Below are positions 46,231 through 54,587 of a stretch of DNA of 64,000 nucleotides, in pieces (the first letter of the stretch is position 1; each line of letters begins with the position of its first letter). The notes under the pieces are model-generated. The model did not search any database. It was not told the DNA's origin and was given only the letters and a program-made list of their open reading frames with translations. The DNA is from Xenorhabdus szentirmaii DSM 16338 (lineage in GTDB: Bacteria; Pseudomonadota; Gammaproteobacteria; Enterobacterales; Enterobacteriaceae). A program made the translations under genes and the position numbers. The DNA lies in assembly GCF_002632585.1 (NCBI RefSeq), contig NZ_NIBV01000002.1, positions 374,282 through 438,281 of the forward strand, in the 5' to 3' direction.

Positions 46231-47367
46231 TTAAGCCAAGTTTGTTTGTGATGGTTTTCTGGTTAAAAAAAACACGGCCATACCACAGCAAATCAAGATA
46301 CCGCCTAATGCCTGACTCCAACCGGCCAATGCCAAGCCAATCCCCAGCAACAAATAGTAAAATAGCCCCAGTAAAGCGCCCGCAGTACCTAACCGATCCC
46401 CATAATGGCTCAATGCGGAAGCCAGAATGTTGGGAATGGCAAGCCCGTAAGCCGTCACTATCCCCAGCATGGGAAAAATAAATAGCCAGCTATTTTCAAG
46501 CAGATAGACACAAAGGCCACTCAGTAAAGTTACAACAGCGGCCAGAGCCACTAATTCGGGGGATCTCCACTGTTTCTTTAAGAGGTATTTGTTTAATAGC
46601 GATCCGAAACCCACACCCAGAGTGAGTAACAGGCCAGTATAACCAAATATTGCCTGTGACAATCCAAAGTGTTCGAAACGGAATGGTGCCAATTGATAAT
46701 AACTAAACAGGCAAATATTGAAAAACGCGATCAGAAACGCATTTCGCCAAATCGAAATATCTTTCAGCATCATGCGTGCTGTACTCAATAGCGCCACTTT
46801 TTTTACATTAGCCGGGCGGGTTTCCGGTAGCCGCATCACAGACCAGCAGGTTAGGAGTACGGCTAAAATCGCCAATCCGGTAAATACCGCTTTATAACCG
46901 GCAAAATAATTCAATGTTGAACCGCTGGCCATGCCGAGCGCGGGACTGATTGCCAATGCAATTCCCATCACAGAAAAAATACGGGCCAGTTCATCTCCCT
47001 GATAGCTGTCACGCATGATGGTTTGTGTGCCGACAGAGCCAACAGCGGCGCCAAAAGCCGATAACATTCTGGCAATGAGCAATAGCCAGAATTGCTGAGT
47101 CAGCAATGCCAGAAGGGAAGAGAGGCCGTAAAGCAATAGGCCGGCAATGATAGTCGGGCGTCGGCCAATGACATCACACATGCGTCCCCACACCACAACA
47201 CCGAGGGCAAAGGCAAAAAAATAGAGTGATAAGGTTTGGGCTGCCTGTTCTGAACTGACGGAAAAACCAGCGGCGATATTGGTTAATGCAGGGCTATAGA
47301 TAGTTTCAACTATTTGGGGAAACATCATTAATGCGACTGAGAGCCAAAGTGAGGGTTTTGTTTTCAT
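46231..47367 (-). CDS. MFS efflux transporter (Bcr/CflA-like)
   Basis: 378 residues with about twelve membrane segments. The MFS loop 2-3 signature is GVVVWGRMCDVIGRRPTIIAG, and the antiporter-type motif C region is GIALAISPALGMASGS. Small size and the N-terminal MMFPQIVETIYSPALTNIAAGF place it in the drug-H+ antiporter group near Bcr/CflA/EmrD. It exports an unknown compound. It is transcribed divergently from an AraC-type regulator gene, 117 bases away, the usual layout of a locally regulated exporter (compare nimT/nimR in E. coli). Confidence 0.82.
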   Translation of the reverse strand: MKTKPSLWLSVALMMFPQIVETIYSPALTNIAAGFSVSSEQAAQTLSLYFFAFALGVVVWGRMCDVIGRRPTIIAGLLLYGLSSLLALLTQQFWLLLIARMLSAFGAAVGSVGTQTIMRDSYQGDELARIFSVMGIALAISPALGMASGSTLNYFAGYKAVFTGLAILAVLLTCWSVMRLPETRPANVKKVALLSTARMMLKDISIWRNAFLIAFFNICLFSYYQLAPFRFEHFGLSQAIFGYTGLLLTLGVGFGSLLNKYLLKKQWRSPELVALAAVVTLLSGLCVYLLENSWLFIFPMLGIVTAYGLAIPNILASALSHYGDRLGTAGALLGLFYYLLLGIGLALAGWSQALGGILICCGMAVFFLTRKPSQTNLA

Positions 47368-47484
47368 CGTTTTTTCAGGGGGTAAGTGAGTGATGGCTCA
47401 AAGGTTAGCATTCTGATTGCTGTCTATTTATGATAATAAGTACTAATTATTTACATAATCAGACTTCTCATCGGTGGAATTAAC

Positions 47485-48249
47485 ATGGCGTGGTTACGGC
47501 AAAGTGATTATTTCGATCCAGACAGTTTGGATGTGCCTGTGGTGGGTATCGCCGCAGAAATGGGGCAACATGATTCTGGTATCCATCAGCATGACATGGG
47601 GCAATTGTTGTTTACCCAGCGAGGCTGCATCAAGATCACACTGGCAGATCAAATTTCAATTTTGCCACCAACCAGAGTGGCCTGGATACCTCCCAAAACA
47701 TGGCATCGGGCAGAAATGCGCGGTTCGGTAGGGTATCGTTCTATTTATCTGAATGTGTTGGAAACCGAACTGATTGCTGAAAGAAGTGAAGTACTGGAAG
47801 CCACGCCATTATTACAGGCACTTTTAGAACGCATTGCGATATCTTCTTTCGATTTGGATTGGTATCAGGGAAAGGGAGCACACTTGCTGGCGGTGTTTTT
47901 TGATGAGATCCGTGAAGCCCGCAGAGAACAAACCCTATTACCACTGCCTTTTGATCGGCGTTTGGCCGGTTTATCGTTTGAGCAATTACCACCACCATTA
48001 CACACATTGGCGACTTATATTGGAGCCAGTGAAAAAACGATTACCCGCATATTTCATCGTGAAACCGGAATGAATTACCAGCAATGGCGACAACAGTGGC
48101 GGTTGGTAAAGGCGATAGAGTTACTCGCTCAGAATAAAACTTTGTCTTATGTTGCACAAGAACTCGGTTTTGTCAGTGATAGTGCATTTGTCACATTTTT
48201 CCGTAAATTCACAGGAAAACCGCCAAGGGCATATATGGCGGGATCATAA
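47485..48249 (+). CDS. AraC-family regulator with cupin sensor, divergent from MFS gene
   Basis: 254 residues. An N-terminal cupin-like ligand domain (SGIHQHDMGQLLFTQRGCIK, PTRVAWIPPKTWHRAEM) is followed by an AraC/XylS double helix-turn-helix (YIGASEKTITRIFHRETGM, WRQQWRLVKAIELLAQN, YVAQELGFVSDSAFVTFFRK). The layout is that of NimR/YeaM-type regulators, which repress or activate a divergent exporter. ATG 47485 has a GGTGGA site; an upstream frame at 47474 is less likely. The last bases overlap a relic of an acyl-CoA dehydrogenase gene on the other strand. Confidence 0.82.
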   Translation: MAWLRQSDYFDPDSLDVPVVGIAAEMGQHDSGIHQHDMGQLLFTQRGCIKITLADQISILPPTRVAWIPPKTWHRAEMRGSVGYRSIYLNVLETELIAERSEVLEATPLLQALLERIAISSFDLDWYQGKGAHLLAVFFDEIREARREQTLLPLPFDRRLAGLSFEQLPPPLHTLATYIGASEKTITRIFHRETGMNYQQWRQQWRLVKAIELLAQNKTLSYVAQELGFVSDSAFVTFFRKFTGKPPRAYMAGS

Positions 48250-48318
48250 TCCTAGTTCACTGGCAATGATGTTACGTTGAATATCTGTGACTTCTCATCG
48301 ACATAACATGCGATCCCG
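48244..48318 (-). pseudogene. C-terminal relic of an acyl-CoA dehydrogenase gene
   Basis: Read on the minus strand this short stretch gives RDRMLCR, a stop, then EVTDIQRNIIASELGL and a stop. The pattern RD-x-RML-xx-E-x-T-x-IQRNIIA-xx-LG is the classic end of acyl-CoA dehydrogenases. Only about 25 codons remain, with an in-frame stop, so it is a gene remnant. Confidence 0.55.
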
Positions 48319-48439
48319 CGAATGGTAGTAAAATGTACTCTCGGGTTACTGACTCCGACAATAATGTTGAATCCGTCTTTTATAAATGAAACTAAGCGCA
48401 TAATTGCCAGAGATGAGAGGACTCCTGACTTCCCCAGAT

Positions 48440-49011
48440 TTAAATCGTCAGAAACTTCCGGGTTATATCCTTTATGTTGAATGCACCTCCACCTGTACCC
48501 AGTGCTTGTGCAATATATCCAGCATTACCTGAGCCGATATGATCAGGAAACTTTGATACTGAGATCAGGCAATCCACTTCATCTGGTGGAACACCAGCCG
48601 CATCGAATACATGACGCGCTGCTTCATTTCCGAGTGCTAAGTTTCCTTCACCTTGAGGTACAACCCGGCGTTCGATGCTACCGAAAAAGGGATCTGCCAG
48701 ATAGCGTTCCATGGCGGCATCATAAGGATTCATTTTCCGGCGGTTTAACGAACCACTTGATGTTGTTGCTATGGTCGATGACATGACTTCATCCCAACAG
48801 GCACTGGGCGAACACTATCAGGTAAATGTACAGCTATTGCTTGAATTCCTACAATTATGCTGCCAGAACGATAAAAGTCACTTTTTCCTGTCAGTATTCC
48901 TGCTTTTGTTTTATATCCTTTGTTTTGTAGGTAATTGATGCCTCTGGCAGTGCGGGTGGGAGCAAAAGCAGTTGCGGGTGATGAGGAAGAAAAAAATCCA
49001 ATAGTTTCCAT
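48440..49011 (-). pseudogene. Fused remnant: LD-carboxypeptidase N-terminus joined to KAS III-like N-terminus, frameshifted
   Basis: From the start at 49011 (GGAGGTG upstream) about 52 residues match the start of a peptidase S66/MccF-type LD-carboxypeptidase (IGFFSSSSPATAFAPTRTAR, GKSDFYRSGSI). The frame then passes directly into the start of a beta-ketoacyl-ACP synthase III-like protein (VGIQAIAVHLPDSVR). A base is missing near 48807; with it restored the protein continues as TSACWDEVMSST, then NLALGNEAARHVFDAAG, DEVDCLISVSKFPDHIG and LGTGGGAFNI. It is cut off before the expected active-site Cys. The locus is therefore a deletion junction of two genes, followed by truncation, and non-functional. 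Confidence 0.7.
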
Positions 49012-49019
49012 AAAAAACT

Positions 49020-49058
49020 ACACCTCCGATTTCAGAGTAAAACTGAGATAAGAGGTGT
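49020..49058 (-). promoter_or_regulatory. Hairpin covering the Shine-Dalgarno of the LD-carboxypeptidase remnant
   Basis: On the minus strand ACACCTC is followed 25 bases later by its complement GAGGTGT, which contains most of the ribosome-binding site of the gene starting at 49011. An inner stem TCAG / CTGA lies inside. The ribosome site would be masked when the stem forms. It may also serve as a transcription end for the convergent side. Confidence 0.45.
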
Positions 49059-49105
49059 AGAAATAAACTATTCAAAATGTGAATAGCATAGTTTTATTGG
49101 TTAAA

Positions 49106-50389
49106 TTATTTTTTTAACCGGCTCTGGAAGTCACGCTTGTCATGGCCGGTGTAAAGCTGGCGTGGGCGAGCAATCCTCAAACCTTCATCGTGCATTTCAT
49201 TCCAGTGGGCAATCCAGCCAATAGTACGGGCGATGGCGAAAATCACAGTAAACATGGACGATGGGATACCCATGGCTTTCAGGATAATGCCAGAATAGAA
49301 ATCGACATTCGGATACAGTTTCTTCTCGATAAAGTACGGGTCATTCAGGGCAATACGCTCCAACTCCATCGCCACTTCCAGCAGGCTGTCATTCAGGCCA
49401 AGTTCATTTAACACTTCGTGGCAGGTTTCACGCATAACAGTTGCGCGAGGATCGTAGTTTTTGTAAACGCGATGACCAAATCCCATCAGGCGGAAAGAGT
49501 CATTTTTATCTTTGGCACGGGCGATGAATTCAGGAATGTGCTCAACAGTCTGGATTTCTTCCAGCATACGCAGACAGGCTTCGTTTGCCCCACCGTGGGC
49601 AGGCCCCCACAAGGATGCAATACCTGCGGCAATACAGGCAAATGGGTTGGCGCCGGAAGAGCCGGCAGTACGCACCGTGGAGGTTGAAGCATTCTGCTCA
49701 TGATCCGCATGCAGAATGAAGATGCGGTCCATGGCGCGTTCCAGCACAGGATTGACTTTATACTCTTCACAAGGTGTTGAGAACATCATGTACAGGAAGT
49801 TAGCCGCGTAAGAGAGATCGTTACGAGGGTAAACGAAAGGCTGGCCCAGAGAATACTTGTAACACATTGCCGCCACGGTTGGCATTTTGGACAATAAGCG
49901 GTAAGCGGTAATTTCACGGTGGCGAGGGTTATGAACATCCAGTGCATCGTGATAGAAAGCAGCCAGTGCACCTGTAACACCACAAAGTACAGCCATTGGG
50001 TGTGAATCGCGGCGGAAACCGTGGAACAGGCGGGTGATCTGTTCGTGGATCATGGTATGGCGGGTCACCGTAGTTTTGAATTTTTTATATTCTTCAGGTG
50101 TTGGTGGTTCGCCGTACAGCAGAATATAGCAGACTTCCAGGTAAGTCGATTCCGTTGCGAGCTGATCGATGGGAAAACCACGGTGCAACAAAATGCCTTC
50201 ATCGCCATCGATATAGGTAATTTTTGACTCACAAGAGGCGGTGGAAGTAAAGCCAGGATCATAGGTATAGAAGCCTTTTGAGCCGAGGGTACGAACGTCA
50301 ATCACTTCAGAACCTAGGGTTGGCGTTAGTACGTCTAGTTCGATAGCAGCTGAACCATTTATGTTCAACGTAGCTTTTTTATCAGCCAT
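49106..50389 (-). CDS. gltA: Citrate synthase (type II, NADH-sensitive)
   Basis: 427 residues, exactly the E. coli GltA length, condensing acetyl-CoA and oxaloacetate. Active-site segments are [11 protein letters not shown] (His264), [15 protein letters not shown] (His305) and YPNVDFYSG (Asp362). The N-terminal domain typical of hexameric, NADH-inhibited enzymes is present ([19 protein letters not shown]). AAGGAG precedes the ATG. It is divergent from sdhC across a 601-base regulatory region, as in enterobacteria. Confidence 0.98.
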   Translation of the reverse strand: MADKKATLNINGSAAIELDVLTPTLGSEVIDVRTLGSKGFYTYDPGFTSTASCESKITYIDGDEGILLHRGFPIDQLATESTYLEVCYILLYGEPPTPEEYKKFKTTVTRHTMIHEQITRLFHGFRRDSHPMAVLCGVTGALAAFYHDALDVHNPRHREITAYRLLSKMPTVAAMCYKYSLGQPFVYPRNDLSYAANFLYMMFSTPCEEYKVNPVLERAMDRIFILHADHEQNASTSTVRTAGSSGANPFACIAAGIASLWGPAHGGANEACLRMLEEIQTVEHIPEFIARAKDKNDSFRLMGFGHRVYKNYDPRATVMRETCHEVLNELGLNDSLLEVAMELERIALNDPYFIEKKLYPNVDFYSGIILKAMGIPSSMFTVIFAIARTIGWIAHWNEMHDEGLRIARPRQLYTGHDKRDFQSRLKK

Positions 50390-50990
50390 TTACATCTCCT
50401 TAGCGCTTATATATTTATAACCCCTAACAACCAGATAGGCGCAATTTATACTGTGCCGAAGGCATTGTGCTACCGGAGAGAACTTAAAATCAGGCTGGTA
50501 TCACATTTAACGCTGAAATTTCATTACGGACGACAATGGTTTTCAGGTTGTTAAAAAGTTTCTGTGAGCTATGTTTAAAGTATTCTTAACATTAAATGTT
50601 ATCATTTTGTGCTTATACGATACTTTCACATAGCTACTGTTTTTCGTTAAGTATGCTTTTTCATCGTGAAACGATGCTAAACAATATATAACGACATATA
50701 TGTAAGATAAATGTTTAATCATTGTCAAACAAGATAATGGATTTTATGAAAAATGTTTGAAGCGTGATCTTACTCACTGTTCACGCTAAATGTTAATAAT
50801 CATATTGTGTGGGAATTGTAATAACAATGTGAAGTACTTATACTTCCGTCAGGTCTCCGGATTACCCTGATGTAGGAGCACCCAGCGTAATCAAATCACA
50901 ACTTTTGATAAACAGTAAGGATTGTTAATTTAATTATGTTGTGTCTTTGTATCCCCTTAGCGCTGTCTGATTTCTGCCCAGGACCGGAGG
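50390..50990. promoter_or_regulatory. gltA-sdhC divergent regulatory region
   Basis: 601 bases with no supported gene. A perfect AT-rich palindrome TAACATT-A-AATGTTA lies at 50587-50601, and a second AAATGTTAA occurs at 50788-50796. Both are compatible with ArcA-type boxes, expected here because E. coli ArcA represses gltA and sdh. Promoters for both operons must lie here; RNA mapping would be needed to place them. Confidence 0.5.
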
Positions 50991-51401
50991 ATGGAAAATA
51001 AAAAAAGCTTTGTGGGCAAAATTGTGAAAAAACAAAGACCTGTCAACCTTGATCTGCGGACGATTAACCAACCCGTCTCCGCGATAGCATCGATCTTGCA
51101 CCGTATCTCAGGCGTCATCACCTTTATCGCAGTCGGCATTCTTCTGTGGTTGTTGGGTATGTCACTGTCTTCGCAGGAGGGCTTCCTACAAGCATCTGAA
51201 ATCATGACCGGCTTCTTCGCCAAATTTATCCTGTGGGGGATATTAACGGCGTTGGCTTACCATATCTGTGGAGGTATTCGCCATGTGTTGATGGATTTTG
51301 GATTCTTGGAAGAAAACCTCGCTACCGGTAGTGCTTCTGCCAAAGTAGCAATAGTGATCGCGGTTATTCTGTCTATTCTGGCTGGGGTATTATTATGGTA
51401 A
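50991..51401 (+). CDS. sdhC: Succinate dehydrogenase cytochrome b556 subunit
   Basis: 136 residues, three membrane helices; binds haem b and ubiquinone together with Sdh[40 protein letters not shown] and the haem-ligand region [22 protein letters not shown] are diagnostic. ATG 50991 is adopted with AGGA seven bases upstream; this makes the N-terminus about seven residues longer than in E. coli, and a GTG at 51012 would give the usual length. The stop overlaps the sdhD start. Confidence 0.95.
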   Translation: MENKKSFVGKIVKKQRPVNLDLRTINQPVSAIASILHRISGVITFIAVGILLWLLGMSLSSQEGFLQASEIMTGFFAKFILWGILTALAYHICGGIRHVLMDFGFLEENLATGSASAKVAIVIAVILSILAGVLLW

Positions 51402-51742
51402 GCAATGCATCCGCATTGGGTCGTACAGGTATTCAGGACTGGCTGTTGCTGCGCGCATCCGCAATTATTATTGTTTTGTACGTCCTTTACCTTGTTGGTT
51501 TTGTGGCAACAACATCTGATATGACTTATGAAATCTGGCGTGGTTTCTTCTCTTCATCCCTAACAAAAGTGTTCACCGTATTGACGCTCCTTTCCATTCT
51601 GGTTCATGCCTGGATTGGTATGTGGCAGGTGCTGACAGACTATGTCAAGCCACTCGCAATGCGTCTGGTGTTGCAGCTGGTGATTATTGTGGCACTGCTG
51701 TCTTATTTGATTTACGGAACAATTGTTGTGTGGGGTGCATAA
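51395..51742 (+). CDS. sdhD: Succinate dehydrogenase membrane anchor subunit
   Basis: 115 residues, three membrane helices. [20 protein letters not shown] and [21 protein letters not shown] (with the haem/quinone-site His and the conserved DY) identify SdhD. ATG 51395 overlaps the end of sdhC, and the stop abuts the sdhA start, so the three are translationally coupled. Confidence 0.96.
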   Translation: MVSNASALGRTGIQDWLLLRASAIIIVLYVLYLVGFVATTSDMTYEIWRGFFSSSLTKVFTVLTLLSILVHAWIGMWQVLTDYVKPLAMRLVLQLVIIVALLSYLIYGTIVVWGA

Positions 51743-53509
51743 ATGAAACTGCCAGTAAGAGAGTTTGACGCTGTTGTTATCGGTGCTGGTGGTGCAGGTA
51801 TGCGTGCTGCACTGCAAATTTCACAAATGGGTTTATCTTGTGCTTTGATTTCCAAAGTATTCCCAACTCGTTCTCATACAGTATCAGCACAGGGGGGTAT
51901 CACTGTCGCTCTGGGTAATTCCCATGAAGATAACTGGGAATGGCACATGTATGACACGGTGAAAGGTTCCGATTATATCGGCGATCAGAACGCCATCGAA
52001 TATATGTGTAAAACTGGCCCTGAAGCCATTCTGGAACTAGAACACATGGGTTTGCCATTCTCCCGTCTGGACGATGGCCGGATTTATCAGCGCCCGTTTG
52101 GCGGACAATCCAAAAACTTCGGTGGTGAACAGGCTGCCCGCACTGCTGCTGCTGCTGACCGTACCGGTCATGCTTTATTGCATACTTTGTATCAGCAGAA
52201 CCTGAAAAACCACACAACGATTTTCTCCGAGTGGTATTCACTGGATTTGGTTAAAAATCAGGACGGTGCAATTGTTGGTTGTACTGCTATCTGTATTGAA
52301 ACCGGTGAAGTCGTCTATTTCAAAGCTAAGGCAACGATCCTGGCAACAGGTGGTGCTGGCCGTATTTACCAATCCACAACGAATGCGCATATCAATACCG
52401 GTGATGGTGTGGGTATGGCATTGCGTGCAGGTGTTCCTGTTCAGGATATGGAAATGTGGCAATTCCATCCAACGGGTATTGCGGGCGCGGGTGTATTGGT
52501 TACAGAAGGCTGCCGTGGTGAAGGTGGTTACCTGCTGAATAAAGACGGTGAGCGCTTCATGGAGCGTTACGCACCAAATGCCAAAGACCTTGCGGGTCGT
52601 GATGTGGTTGCTCGTTCCATGATGATCGAAATCCGTGAAGGCCGTGGTTGCGATGGTCCTCTGGGTCCTCATGTGAAATTGAAACTGGATCATCTGGGCA
52701 AAGATGTACTGGAATCCCGTCTGCCGGGTATCCTCGAATTGTCCCGTACTTTCGCTCATGCCGATCCAGTAAAAGAACCGATTCCGGTTATTCCGACCTG
52801 TCACTATATGATGGGAGGCATCCCGACTAAGATCACGGGTCAGGCACTGACAATCAACGAAAAAGGCGAAGATGTCATCATTCCGGGCTTGTTTGCAGTG
52901 GGTGAAATTGCCTGTGTATCCGTTCACGGAGCAAACCGTCTGGGTGGTAACTCATTGCTTGATTTGGTGGTATTTGGTCGTTCTGCCGGTGTGCATTTGA
53001 AAGAGTGCCTGATGGAACAAGGAACCAGCCGTGATGCCAGCGAATCCGATGTTGAGGCCGGATTGGCGCGTTTAAACCGTTGGAACAATACCCGTTCAGG
53101 TGAAGATCCTGTTGAAATCCGTAAGGCTCTGCAATCCTGCATGCAGAATAACTTCTCGGTATTCCGCGAAGGGGATGCAATGGCAAAAGGGCTGGATGAG
53201 CTGAAAGTGATTCGTGAACGTCTGAAAAACGCACGCCTAGATGACACCTCATCAGAATTCAATACACAGCGCATTGAATGTCTGGAACTGGATAACTTGA
53301 TGGAAACCGCTTATTCGACAGCCGTTTCTGCGAATTTCCGTACAGAAAGTCGTGGTGCTCACAGCCGTTTTGATTATCCGGAACGTGATGATGCCAACTG
53401 GTTATGCCATAGCCTGTACTTACCGCAAACTGAGAGCATGACTCGCCGTGAAGTGAATATGCAGCCAACGCTGCGTGAAGCTTTCCCGCCGAAAGTGCGT
53501 TCTTACTAA
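51743..53509 (+). CDS. sdhA: Succinate dehydrogenase flavoprotein subunit
   Basis: 588 residues, the same length as E. coli SdhA. The FAD-binding dinucleotide motif is [14 protein letters not shown], covalent FAD attaches at His45 in [11 protein letters not shown], and substrate-site segments include [33 protein letters not shown] and [19 protein letters not shown]. It oxidises succinate to fumarate at the cytoplasmic face of complex II. No irregularity is seen. Confidence 0.98.
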   Translation: MKLPVREFDAVVIGAGGAGMRAALQISQMGLSCALISKVFPTRSHTVSAQGGITVALGNSHEDNWEWHMYDTVKGSDYIGDQNAIEYMCKTGPEAILELEHMGLPFSRLDDGRIYQRPFGGQSKNFGGEQAARTAAAADRTGHALLHTLYQQNLKNHTTIFSEWYSLDLVKNQDGAIVGCTAICIETGEVVYFKAKATILATGGAGRIYQSTTNAHINTGDGVGMALRAGVPVQDMEMWQFHPTGIAGAGVLVTEGCRGEGGYLLNKDGERFMERYAPNAKDLAGRDVVARSMMIEIREGRGCDGPLGPHVKLKLDHLGKDVLESRLPGILELSRTFAHADPVKEPIPVIPTCHYMMGGIPTKITGQALTINEKGEDVIIPGLFAVGEIACVSVHGANRLGGNSLLDLVVFGRSAGVHLKECLMEQGTSRDASESDVEAGLARLNRWNNTRSGEDPVEIRKALQSCMQNNFSVFREGDAMAKGLDELKVIRERLKNARLDDTSSEFNTQRIECLELDNLMETAYSTAVSANFRTESRGAHSRFDYPERDDANWLCHSLYLPQTESMTRREVNMQPTLREAFPPKVRSY

Positions 53510-53536
53510 TTGCGTCCAGTTGCGGAGAAATAGATT

Positions 53537-54253
53537 ATGAAACTTGAATTCTCGATTTATCGCTACAATCCAGATGTCGATGATGTGCCCCGTATGCAGG
53601 ATTATACTCTGGATGCAGAGGAAGGCCGGGATATGATGCTGCTGGATGCGCTTATCCAGCTAAAAGAGCAGGATCCTACTTTGTCATTCCGTCGTTCTTG
53701 TCGTGAGGGTGTTTGTGGTTCTGACGGCGTGAATATGAATGGCAAAAATGGTCTGGCATGTATAACGCCGGTATCCGCGTTGCAACGTGGTAATAAGAAA
53801 ATTGTGATTCGTCCATTGCCGGGCTTACCAGTCGTTCGTGATTTGGTTGTTGATATGGGGCAATTCTACGCGCAATACGAAAAAATCCGTCCTTATGTGA
53901 TTAATGATGGTAAAAATCCGCCTGCGCGTGAGCACCTGCAATCACCTGAACAACGTGAAAAGCTTGATGGTCTGTATGAATGTATTCTGTGTGCTTGCTG
54001 TTCGACGTCTTGTCCGTCGTTCTGGTGGAATCCGGATAAATTTATCGGTCCGGCAGGTCTTTTAGCTGCATATCGTTTCCTGATTGACAGCCGTGATACT
54101 GAAACATCGTCACGCTTGGATAATCTGAATGATGCTTTCAGTGTGTTCCGTTGTCATGGAATTATGAACTGCGTTAACGTATGTCCTAAAGGCTTGAATC
54201 CGACAAAAGCGATCGGCCATATTAAATCTATGCTGCTGAAACATAGCGCATAA
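53537..54253 (+). CDS. sdhB: Succinate dehydrogenase iron-sulfur subunit
   Basis: 238 residues, family length. The [2Fe-2S] ligands are in CREGVCGSDGVNMNGKNGLAC (residues about 55-75), the [4Fe-4S] in CILCACCSTSCPSFWW and the [3Fe-4S] in CHGIMNCVNVCPKGLNP. It passes electrons from FAD to quinone. It follows sdhA by 27 bases with a GGAGA site, and is the last gene of sdhCDAB before a prominent hairpin. Confidence 0.98.
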   Translation: MKLEFSIYRYNPDVDDVPRMQDYTLDAEEGRDMMLLDALIQLKEQDPTLSFRRSCREGVCGSDGVNMNGKNGLACITPVSALQRGNKKIVIRPLPGLPVVRDLVVDMGQFYAQYEKIRPYVINDGKNPPAREHLQSPEQREKLDGLYECILCACCSTSCPSFWWNPDKFIGPAGLLAAYRFLIDSRDTETSSRLDNLNDAFSVFRCHGIMNCVNVCPKGLNPTKAIGHIKSMLLKHSA

Positions 54254-54411
54254 ATGAAATATCGTGCATAAATAACACATAAATAGTGTGTAAATAATGC
54301 ATATAATGTTGCCCTCCACAATTTTGAAATAAAAATCAAACGAGTGGAGGGCATAAAGAATGAAAAATGATAAATTGCCTACTGCTAACGACGGCTCGTG
54401 TTTTTAAATAA

Positions 54412-54454
54412 AAGGAACCTTTAAAAACTGTTATTCAGTTTTTAAAGGTTCCTT
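54412..54454. terminator. Perfect 19-bp hairpin between sdhB and sucA
   Basis: Left arm AAGGAACCTTTAAAAACTG (54412-54430), loop TTATT, right arm exactly complementary (54436-54454). It has no following T run on either strand beyond its own A/T tracts. It may reduce readthrough from sdh into suc or mark an RNA processing site. The 334-base gap around it has no gene. Confidence 0.6.
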
Positions 54455-54587
54455 GAGGGGTAGGAAAACCCGAATTAAAGAACATGCATTAAGCACGTCC
54501 AAATGAACCTTTTATCAACACCGCTAATTAAGCGGTATTTGTTAACCACGGCGAAAACTAAAGCTTTTTAAAGCTTAAGGGATCACA

